From positions 26,958-90,957 of the forward strand of contig JAKSMC010000009.1 of NCBI GenBank assembly GCA_024400835.1: DNA of 64,000 nucleotides, read 5' to 3'. The translations under genes were made by a program, and so were the position numbers. A model generated the notes under the pieces. That model worked only from the letters and a program-made list of their open reading frames with translations, was not told where the DNA came from and made no database searches. Shown in pieces: positions 7,128-15,300 of the stretch. Numbering within the stretch: position 1 is the stretch's first letter; each line of letters opens with the position of its first letter. This stretch comes from Bacteroidales bacterium (lineage in GTDB: Bacteria; Bacteroidota; Bacteroidia; Bacteroidales; WCHB1-69).

Positions 7128-9248
7128 CTATTCAGCGGGAGTAGCCTCAGCTGCAGCATTTTCTTCTGCAGGAGCCTCTTCAGCTGCCTTAGGATTGTTC
7201 ATCATGCGGATTTTGTATTCCAAATCCTTGACTTCCTTCTTGGCGTTGTCGATTTTCTTTCTGAATTCAGAAGTGATGATTTCAGCATTCTTGGAATTTG
7301 CGAAGAAACCGAGGTTGTTTTCCCAAAGGATGATGTCTTCTTTGAGTTTGTCCAATTTGTTTCTGAGGAAGTTCTTCTCTTTGTCGATCATCTTATCAGC
7401 GTTAGGGTTGCTGAGGATGTTGTCGATTCTGGATTGGAAACGGTTGTGGCGCATATCGTCGGCACTGATTTTGAGTTCGGCGAAACGTTTGTTGAGAGCC
7501 TCACGGTATTCGGTATAGATTCTGTCCTTTTCCTTCTTTGGCACGAAGCCGATTTCAATCCATTCGTTCTGGTAAGCCTTCAGGACATCCATATTGGCCT
7601 GGCGGTCTTCACCGAATTCGTGGCCGAGGATCTTCTGGATGAGTTCTTCCTTCTTTTGGAGATTCTGAGCTTCAACATCTTGGATATTGTTGAAATAGTT
7701 GGATTTAGCTTCGAAGAACTTGTCGCAAGCAGCGCGGAAGCGTTTCCAGATCTGGTCGGAATATTTACGCGGGGTGGCGCCGATCTTCTTCCAATCGGTT
7801 TGCAGACTGAGGATATCGGCAGTAGCCTGTTTCCAGTCGGTGCGGTCGGCGATGCCTTCGGCCTGGATTGCGAGGTTGAGCTTTTGGTTGTAGTTCTGCA
7901 TCTGCGTATCCTTGATTTGCTGGAAATATTCCTTCTTTGAGGAGAAGAACTTGTCGAGCGTGCCCTTGAAGCGAGCCCAGATTTCGTCGTTGAGCTTAGC
8001 AGGAGCCGGTCCGAGGGTCTTCCACATATTGAGGAGCTCGGTCAGTCTGTCGCTGATTTCGTTGTATTCCTTGATATTGTCAGTAGCCTTGGAGGTGATT
8101 TCCTCTGCCTGTTCGCAAAGGACGACCTTGGCGTTGTAGTTGTTCTGTTCTTCGGCGAACATTCTGTCATAATGTTCTTTGCGTCTTTGGTTGATTTGGT
8201 CGGAAGCGGCTTTGAAGCGTTCCCATACTTCCTCTTTCTTCTCTTCTGGAACCGGTCCGATTTCCTTCCATTGTTCGTGGAGGCTCTGGAGTTCTTTGAA
8301 TGACTGGTTGATAGAGTCGATCAGCAAGAGAGATTCAGCCTTTTCGCAGAGTTCGAGTTTGCTTTCGAGGTTCTTCTTATAGTCCATTTCGCGGGCCTCT
8401 TTGTTAAGGCGCAGGATATCGAAGAATTTCTCAACATAGAAATGGTAGTTCTGCCAGAGGTTGGTGGATTCGCTTTGCGGCACAGGGCCGATGTTCTTCC
8501 ATTCTTCTTGGAATTCTTTGAACTTGTCGTTCAGGGTTTTGAGGTTGGATTCCGTTTCGATGAGGTTTTTGAGGCCTTCGATGATGCGGTTCTTGCCCTC
8601 GAGGTTTTTCTGTTTTTGAGCTTCCAGGGCTTCGATGAACTTAGCCTTGGAGTCTTTATATTGTTGGAAAGCTTTGTTGAAGCGCACTTCGATTTCGTCG
8701 GGTTCGTTGGAAGGAGTTGCGGGTTCTTCCAACTGAGCCTCTGGATTTTCGGCTAAAGCAGCATCATAAGCGGCTTTGGCGGCATTGTATGCCTGTTGTG
8801 CGGCGCGTCTTCTTTCGCGGAAGAATTCGATGATTTTGGTACGGAGCACGCCCACTCTCTGCTTGATGACGTTGAAGTTAGGTTCTTCAACGAGGCGTTC
8901 CAGTTCGGTGACGCTCTTGTCGAGGTCATAGTCGGCATATTCGGCTTCGACCTGTTCCAAAGTCTCCTCGGGAGCGGTTTCTGTTTCTTCTGCTTCAGCG
9001 GCTGTTTCCTGGGCGGTCTGCTGTTGGTCCATTTCGGACATCATTTCCTCGGCAGATTTCGGAGCCTCTTCTACAGGAGCGGTCTCTTGCACCTTTTCCT
9101 CAGCAACGGGTGCCGGGTTTTCAGTTTCCTCTGCAGGTGCGGAAGTTTCTTGTGACGTAATGTTTTGGGCTTCAACGGAAGCGCCGGAGTTCACCTCTTG
9201 GTTCTGCATTTCAGCATTTTCCGGGTGAAGAAGTTCTTGGTTTTCCAT
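7128..9248 (-). CDS. DUF349 repeat protein, acidic and coiled-coil rich
   Basis: 706 residues from the ATG at 9248, which is preceded by a promoter at 9297-9304. The first ~130 residues are Glu/Ala/Pro-rich and low in complexity, and the C-terminus ends in a similar acidic tail. In between are five DUF349 repeats, each beginning with a W-K-x-I-G-x-x-P motif (for example WKNIGPVPQ, WKEIGPVPE, WKTLGPAPA, WKKIGATPR, WIEIGFVPK) and each followed by a charged helical stretch. DUF349 proteins are common in Bacteroidota as cytoplasmic proteins of unknown function; no catalytic residues can be pointed to. Confidence 0.9.
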   Translation of the reverse strand: MENQELLHPENAEMQNQEVNSGASVEAQNITSQETSAPAEETENPAPVAEEKVQETAPVEEAPKSAEEMMSEMDQQQTAQETAAEAEETETAPEETLEQVEAEYADYDLDKSVTELERLVEEPNFNVIKQRVGVLRTKIIEFFRERRRAAQQAYNAAKAAYDAALAENPEAQLEEPATPSNEPDEIEVRFNKAFQQYKDSKAKFIEALEAQKQKNLEGKNRIIEGLKNLIETESNLKTLNDKFKEFQEEWKNIGPVPQSESTNLWQNYHFYVEKFFDILRLNKEAREMDYKKNLESKLELCEKAESLLLIDSINQSFKELQSLHEQWKEIGPVPEEKKEEVWERFKAASDQINQRRKEHYDRMFAEEQNNYNAKVVLCEQAEEITSKATDNIKEYNEISDRLTELLNMWKTLGPAPAKLNDEIWARFKGTLDKFFSSKKEYFQQIKDTQMQNYNQKLNLAIQAEGIADRTDWKQATADILSLQTDWKKIGATPRKYSDQIWKRFRAACDKFFEAKSNYFNNIQDVEAQNLQKKEELIQKILGHEFGEDRQANMDVLKAYQNEWIEIGFVPKKEKDRIYTEYREALNKRFAELKISADDMRHNRFQSRIDNILSNPNADKMIDKEKNFLRNKLDKLKEDIILWENNLGFFANSKNAEIITSEFRKKIDNAKKEVKDLEYKIRMMNNPKAAEEAPAEENAAAEATPAE

Positions 9249-9296
9249 AAAATAAATGATTTTAGAATAAAAAAATAGGTTTTTAAAAAGAGGCGG

Positions 9297-9304
9297 CAAA
9301 AATA
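9297..9304 (-). promoter_or_regulatory. -7 element TATTTTTG for the DUF349 gene
   Basis: Matches TAnnTTTG, 48 bases upstream of the ATG at 9248. Its position supports that start over an in-frame ATG further upstream. Confidence 0.8.
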
Positions 9305-9650
9305 CAAAAAAAGCAATAGGTTGAGCGCCCTGCCGCAAGCACTTTTATTCTTTCAATATTTTTTCGGCATCACCCATTCCCGTCTTGCCGCGAGATTCAC
9401 TCCGCTGCGCAGCGGAGTGACGATGCGCAGCACACAAGAAAATGGCGGCGACGGAAAGTGTTATACGGATGGCAATGTCGTGGTGCCGCCGCAGAAATCG
9501 CGATTGCGGCGGCACCCCACACAGTATCTAATCGGCAATCTTGCGCCGCCGCCCACTATGCTTCCCGAGCGCCCGTCATCCCGAACGGAGCGCAGCGGAG
9601 TGAAGGGATCCCAACAAGATTAAAAGGGATAATTCTTCTTTATAAGGAGG
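9305..9650. repeat. Intergenic palindrome cluster
   Basis: No supported gene. The region is GC-rich compared with other spacers and holds three inverted repeats: a perfect 22-bp palindrome at 9398-9419, a 12-bp stem with an 11-base loop at 9482-9516, and a REP-like unit at 9574-9612. The first and third share the 14-mer GCGCAGCGGAGTGA (9407-9420 and 9590-9603). This looks like a landing site for dispersed palindromic repeats. Confidence 0.7.
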
Positions 9651-9791
9651 CACGGAACAGTTCGTCGGAATTCAGAATCTTTCAAGCGCCGTTTTCCCTA
9701 CTCCTCGCGCTTTTCCACCGCATAGTACCCGCCGGTCTTCTTGGAGCCGGTGTGCGTGATGAGGCCGCGCTGCTTGAGGGCGGCCAGACTG
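9641..9791 (-). repeat. Direct repeat, distal copy of the winged-helix gene's 3' end
   Basis: Matches 11576-11726 base for base at a fixed offset of 1,935, with only a few mismatches over about 150 bp and no indels. The copies bracket the AbiE toxin-antitoxin pair. Confidence 0.9.
9698..9791 (-). pseudogene. C-terminal fragment of the winged-helix gene
   Basis: Encodes only the last ~30 residues (SLAALKQRGLITHTG... to the stop) of the intact gene at 11633-11998. The two mismatches inside this coding part, AAG/AAA for Lys and GGC/GGG for Gly, are both silent. Above 9791 the sequence no longer matches. It sits just after the AbiEii stop at 9820. Confidence 0.85.
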
Positions 9792-9819
9792 ACGCAAGGT
9801 GGTGAAGAGGTGATGGCGG

Positions 9820-10758
9820 TTAATCTCGCGTTCTCCACAATGCCATAGGATGATTTTCTATACGATGAACGATTTCAGAATTGTCAAATAGGAGTTCGGG
9901 ACGATATTTCCTGTTGTTGAACTCATTGATAAATGATATTTCTGCATCGGTAAACTCGCATAAAGCGGAGATGAAATCAGAAACCCGCTTCTTTACCAAA
10001 GGTAAGTCATAAAATGTTCCTTTATGAAGCATCGGCAGTAAATCTGATTTTATAGTTGAAAAAGGTATTGACTCTATGTCCTTAATGATTTGCTCTCTGA
10101 CAATCTCGCGTGTCCCACCCACTTTGTTGTAAAAGACAACGGATTTTCGCAGGCTTGGGAACAGCTCCTCAGGAATCAATCTGTTTTCGATCATCCCGTC
10201 CACATCATACAAGTCACGTGCCGCCATACGGCAGATTAAGGCATTGATCTTGCTGGCATACAATTCAATTAGATTAAGCGTCATCACATCAAAAGGTTCG
10301 GTCATCTGAGAGATTACTGGCAGTGCAACTGGATTGAACAGGTGTGAACGCATTGAATAGTTAATCTCAATTTTGATATAGTCTCTGTTTCCTCCGGAAT
10401 TTACATACTGAAACATCCAGGAATCCAAAGAAAGCGGACTCTTTGAACGAGGGCTGATAGAATAACCTTCTGCCTCCATTCTTGCAAGGAGCTTTCTGTT
10501 TATCTCCATTCTTGAAGTCAGCATCTCCTCTTTGGAACAGTTTACAGCATAGTCAAGATCTATATCCACAGAGAGCCTGGTAAGAGGGTGAACCAAAAGA
10601 TTGATGGCGGTACCGCCTTTCAGCATTAGTGAATTTCGGAAAAATGGCGTTTCGTTTAGGAACCTCAAAATATCTATCAACCGGATTACTTTTTCAACAT
10701 TGTCTCTGTTGAAGTTTGTTCTGTTTGACAATTCGATTAAATCAATCTTATTATACAA
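9820..10758 (-). CDS. abiEii: AbiEii-type nucleotidyltransferase toxin
   Basis: 312 residues. The nucleotidyltransferase motif I is clear: MLKGGTAINLLVHPLTRLS followed by VDIDLDYAV (GG-T then D-x-D). This matches AbiEii, the toxin of type IV toxin-antitoxin systems, which attaches nucleotides to RNA targets such as tRNA acceptor ends and causes phage-triggered growth arrest. The start overlaps the end of the AbiEi antitoxin gene by 8 bases, the usual arrangement. AT-content is higher than in neighbouring housekeeping genes. The pair lies between two copies of another gene's 3' end, suggesting arrival as a cassette. Confidence 0.9.
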   Translation of the reverse strand: MYNKIDLIELSNRTNFNRDNVEKVIRLIDILRFLNETPFFRNSLMLKGGTAINLLVHPLTRLSVDIDLDYAVNCSKEEMLTSRMEINRKLLARMEAEGYSISPRSKSPLSLDSWMFQYVNSGGNRDYIKIEINYSMRSHLFNPVALPVISQMTEPFDVMTLNLIELYASKINALICRMAARDLYDVDGMIENRLIPEELFPSLRKSVVFYNKVGGTREIVREQIIKDIESIPFSTIKSDLLPMLHKGTFYDLPLVKKRVSDFISALCEFTDAEISFINEFNNRKYRPELLFDNSEIVHRIENHPMALWRTRD

Positions 10759-11512
10759 GAGGACCTCCTTCCTGAATCATCAGACTATGGATGTTTTCCG
10801 GCACATACAGCTTCCATTCGGAGAAATATTCCGTCGATTCGGGTGTGAGTTTGCTGACGGATGCGTTGGAACATTTCCTACAAATGTCAAAGAAATCAGT
10901 TGGCAATTCCAACCTGTCGTTGAAAAGAGACAGCAGGAATCCCGTCTTTTTATACAAAATTGCAGAATCAAACTCGCACAGATAAACACGCAGTTTTCGT
11001 TCCTCCAGATAAGGAATGGTTTCAAGACAGTGCAGCAGCTCCTCCAAGCCGCCGGCATACTTGATTTCCCGGATACAGTCAATGACAGTCCTTTCAAGGT
11101 CGGTGACGCGCACGTGGGAGTCCATAGCCGGGGAATACACACCTACGTCGTTGGCAGATTTATGGTAAACGTAATCAATCCCGTCAAATGAGAAGCCGCG
11201 GAATCCCGTTTCACTGCACACCATCATCCTATTGAACAGTTGGTGACCGTAGCCGTGATATTCCATTGCGCCGTGATGGGAGATGTATGCACTTGGAGTG
11301 ATGGCAGTGGCGATTTCGTATTTAGACACACCGCAAATACCAGTCGCGATGTCCGTTACGGCATAATGGTTGGTACGTATCCTGCAGACCAAACCACGGC
11401 GGATATAGGAGGCAAGCAGGGATTTGGCAGTGTTTAGGTTTCCGGTCATCATCGTTACATCCTTGAGTGAGAAGACTCTCTTCTTGTGCAGCTTTTGTAT
11501 GTAGTCTTTCAT
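10751..11512 (-). CDS. abiEi: AbiEi-type antitoxin (winged-helix regulator)
   Basis: 253 residues. The N-terminus is a winged helix (FSLKDVTMMTG... LLASYIRRGLVCRI), followed by the AbiEi-type core: TPSAYISHHGAMEYHGYGHQ, a VYHKS segment and VTDLERTVIDCIRE. AbiEi antitoxins bind the promoter of their own operon to repress it and neutralise AbiEii without stable complex formation. A promoter at 11530-11537 lies 17 bases upstream of the ATG. It is the first gene of the two-gene - strand operon. Confidence 0.9.
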   Translation of the reverse strand: MKDYIQKLHKKRVFSLKDVTMMTGNLNTAKSLLASYIRRGLVCRIRTNHYAVTDIATGICGVSKYEIATAITPSAYISHHGAMEYHGYGHQLFNRMMVCSETGFRGFSFDGIDYVYHKSANDVGVYSPAMDSHVRVTDLERTVIDCIREIKYAGGLEELLHCLETIPYLEERKLRVYLCEFDSAILYKKTGFLLSLFNDRLELPTDFFDICRKCSNASVSKLTPESTEYFSEWKLYVPENIHSLMIQEGGPLV

Positions 11513-11529
11513 CGGTTTTAAATTTTCTG

Positions 11530-11537
11530 CAAAAGTA
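11530..11537 (-). promoter_or_regulatory. -7 element TACTTTTG for the AbiE operon
   Basis: Matches TAnnTTTG, 17 bases before the AbiEi ATG. Confidence 0.75.
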
Positions 11538-11575
11538 TAAAAAAATCAATACTAATGCTTAAAAATTAAAATTTT

Positions 11576-11726
11576 TATAAGAAAGTACGGAACTGTTCGT
11601 CGGAATTCAGAATCTTTCAAGCGCCGTTTTCCCTACTCCTCGCGCTTTTCCACCGCATAGTACCCGCCGGTCTTTTTGGAGCCGGTGTGCGTGATGAGCC
11701 CGCGCTGCTTGAGGGCGGCCAGACTG
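11576..11726 (-). repeat. Direct repeat, proximal copy (3' end of the intact winged-helix gene)
   Basis: Covers the last ~30 codons of the winged-helix gene and about 57 bases beyond its stop. The second copy is at 9641-9791, on the far side of the AbiE genes, in the same orientation. Confidence 0.9.
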
Positions 11727-11998
11727 CGCTCGACAGTGGCTGCGGAAAAATCAGTTTTTTTGATAATATCCGCAGATTTACATCCCGGATGTTCCTTTAT
11801 GAATGTAAGTACAACATTGACTTTCCCGGGAGAAGGCATACTTGCCGTCCGCTTGGTCGGCTTTTCACTGACCGCTTGAGGCCCCGTATCTTTGTGGATA
11901 GGAATGCCGCGGAGCACTATCTTTTGAATGACACTGCCGACGTGTTTAGTGCTGATTGCAAGACGAGGAGGTTCCGGCGAATCCGATTTTCTCTTCAT
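11633..11998 (-). CDS. Small winged-helix DNA-binding protein
   Basis: 121 residues from the ATG at 11998 (preceded by GGAAACGAAATAG). The first half is low in hydrophobics and basic; the second half is a winged helix: VVLTFIKEHPGCKSADIIKK, TDFSAATVERSLAALKQRG, LITHTGSKKTGGYYAVE, a pattern also seen in C-terminal wHTH domains of transcription regulators that end in K-T-G-G-Y. The frame runs further upstream to 12118 but that part looks non-coding. Its 3' end is present a second time at 9641-9791, beyond the AbiE operon. Function beyond probable DNA binding is unknown. Confidence 0.7.
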   Translation of the reverse strand: MKRKSDSPEPPRLAISTKHVGSVIQKIVLRGIPIHKDTGPQAVSEKPTKRTASMPSPGKVNVVLTFIKEHPGCKSADIIKKTDFSAATVERSLAALKQRGLITHTGSKKTGGYYAVEKREE

Positions 11999-12264
11999 AA
12001 CTATTTCGTTTCCAGTGCAATATTCTATTTGCCAATAAGGAAGCATCACTGAGGTAGAAATCCGAAGAAAATATTCAAATGCAAAAAACCATCTTTCCCT
12101 ACCCCTCAGCTCAACCAAGATTGATTTTTAATGGCATCGACAGACAGAATAAACCTCAACTTGTTGGTTTTATTTGTCTTATATCACATCATTTTTCATA
12201 TATTTTTTTCGTATGAGGGAACATATTCTTGAAAATGAGGGAATAAACCTATTTTAATAAATGC

Positions 12265-12272
12265 TATTTTTG
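12265..12272 (+). promoter_or_regulatory. -7 element TATTTTTG for the FN3-repeat T9SS protein
   Basis: Matches TAnnTTTG, 51 bases upstream of the ATG at 12324. Confidence 0.8.
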
Positions 12273-12323
12273 CCCGCGTACAATTTCCTTCTACAGATCA
12301 CAATTCATCAAAAATCATAAATC

Positions 12324-15300
12324 ATGAAAAGACATCTACTTGCCCTTATATTCGCAGTTCTCTGTCTGGGCGCGGTTGCGCAGCAGAACTGCACCATCAC
12401 GCAGCTGCCGTATAGGGTGGCGATGAATGAAAACTACCCCGATTTGCTGGAGTGCTGGACGATAAGTTCCAACAGTCGTTTTCTATATGATGAGGACTAT
12501 GTGATGACGCTCAATTTGTCTGCAATGGAATCCGGATGTGTCATCACCCCGCCCATAGACCCTTCCATACCGATGAACTCCATAGTGGTGAAGTGGCGTA
12601 TGCAAGGAGACTATTACAACAGCTGCGATTATATGGAAGTCTCGGTCGGCACGGACCCGACAAACGAAAGCTCCTTCACCCCCGTTGGCAGTGCCAACTG
12701 TCCGAACGGCAACGACCACGACCGCATTTTCGAAGTTTCCCTTCAGAACTACAACGGGCCGGGCCGCTACATCCGGCTGCGTCCCACTGGCAACCTTGGA
12801 CGATGTTATCTCTACGAGGTCTCATTGGAACATTACAACGACTGCTACAGCCCGCTGGTCACCGATTCGTGGTCCGCTGACACTACCGCCTACATCACCT
12901 GGCAGCCTCGCGGCAATGAGACCTCGTGGCAGTATGCATACTGCCAAGCTCAGGACACCCCTGCGGTATGGACTGCCACCAGCCAGCCAGCCGTCTATCT
13001 GAACGGGCTCACCCCCAACACAAGATACGACTTCTACCTCAGATCCGTATGCGAAAGCTCCATCGGTGAGACGGCCATCCCCGTCTCGCAATTCGCCACC
13101 GAGTGCCCGGATTACCTTACGATACCCTACTACGAGGATTTCAGCAATCCCTTAGTCAGACGCTGTTGGACAGGAGTCATCGCACAACACCAGTACGTCA
13201 CTGATTTGATTGAGTACAGTCCTGTTCAGTTCGGCAGCATTGTGGCGATGCCGCCGATTCCTCCCTCCGTGAATATTGACACCCTGATGCTGGCATTCGA
13301 ATTCCGAAAGAGCCCTGGAACAGAGCTCGAAGTCGGTGTGATGGACAATCCCTTGGACACATCCACCTTCCAGTCCGTCTTAACGGTGCCACCTACCGAG
13401 CAATGCGTGCCGGTGCCGGACGGCACTGAATACAACGAAAACTGGTATTACTTCGATATGGTCTTCTCATCCTATTCGGACACAGGCAAATACATAGCCT
13501 TCCGTTCGGAAGGCAGTGTTATAATCCGAAATATCGCCCTCACTGCCATACCGCCCTGCGTGGCTCCGGCACCTGTGCTGCTGACGGACATTTCATCAAA
13601 TTCAGCGACCATAGACATCACCAGCCGCGGCAATGAGGACATGTGGGAATTCCGCTACGGCCCGCCGGGTTTCGACCCCGACACCGAAGGCGTGTCCGGC
13701 ACTGCAGCCTTCCATCCGTTCATCTTGGAGCAACTCGCACCAGACACCCACTACGACATCTATGTCCGCGCCCACTGCGGCACTGCCTTCGGCAACTGGT
13801 CTTCGAGGCTCTCCTTCCATACGCTTTGCAGCCCTATAGAGCATCTCCCCTACATTCAGAATTCCAACTTCCGGGATTGCTGGTCAAGCATAGGATCCAC
13901 ATACGAGCAGGGCTACGCAGATGTCATATTAGGTCAAGATTCCATCGGTATCGGAGGAGGCTCTGTCAACAACCCATTCAACGGATGCAGCTATGCCATC
14001 ATGCCGCCCGTGGCAGACACCATGTATCTACAGAACAAGCAGATATCATTCAGGCTTCCCAGCGGCATTGTAAGCATCGAGGTGGGAGTTATGGACAACT
14101 GCCTCGACTTCACCACATTCGTGCCCGTGGCGAGCGTAATTGACACAGCCAACACGGTGTCGTTCTTCAACTACCAGGGTTCGGGTAGGTTCATCGCCTT
14201 CCGATGCTGTCACGGCATTCGGGAGATTGATGACGTGGTGCTCGACGTAGCTCCACCCTGCGGCGTTCCCGAAAATCTATCGGTATCCAACATACTCGGC
14301 ACCTCGGCCTACGTCTCCTGGGATTCCGTGACGCTCGGATATGTCGATGACTATACCGTGTTCTATGCCCCTGAAGGCTCCACGCATTTCGAAACCAGGA
14401 ACACGTCCGAAACTCATCTGATGCTCTCCGGCCTCATACCTGACACCGCATACATAGTGCGCGTCAGGTGCAACTGCACGGAAGGCGGAGGGGCGTACGC
14501 CGAAGCCGCCTTCTCCACGAACTGCGGCAGTTCATCCATTGTTTCCTTTGGCAACGGACTTTACCGACAGGACTTACTCCCAGCATCTCCAAGTGCGGGC
14601 AACACCTATTCCCAGCAGCTCTTTCTGAAAGAGGAGATGGTCGACATGCTAGCTGTGGGAGACATTTCCGAACTGCAGTTCGAGTACTCGTCGAACAATT
14701 TATTTTATAATAGGCCCGCTTTCATCTCCGTATTCTTAGGGGAAACCGACCAAAACAGTTTCAGTTCCGATTCCTCCTGGATAGATTTCAGCCAGCTCAC
14801 CAAAGTCTTTGAGGACACCGTCACTTTCAGTGTTTCCGACCAGTTTCAGTGGCTGAGCATTGTCTTTGACAGTGCCTACCACTACGACGGACAGCAGAAC
14901 TTGGTAGTTGCCGTGCTCAATTACTCTGTACCAAGTCTGACCACCAGATATATTGGCAGTGTGACTTCCGAGAATTTGTCCATTTATTATATGGATCCCA
15001 TTGATTTTGATTTGGGCTATGTCCAACTGCCCATCAATCCCGCCATGGAGACTTTTCCAGGCACCTACAACAGCCGGCAGAGAAGCAACATCCGCTTCGT
15101 CGTCTGCAACGACTCTATGCCTTGTCCGACGCCGAACCTACTCGTCACGTCTGTAACAGGCCAGGACGTTTCATTTGAGGTCACGGCAGGCGGTGAGGAG
15201 AACTACTGGGAACTCGAATACAGGCCGTTCAACGACACCGCGTGGACTTCAGCAGGCCTGATTTTCAACACCACGCCCGAGCTCCTCGGCCTGTCCACCG

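Noticed and set aside
9321..9805. Open frames of about 100 codons in the palindrome cluster
   Set aside because: They run through hairpins and the copied gene end, with no codon pattern and no promoter.
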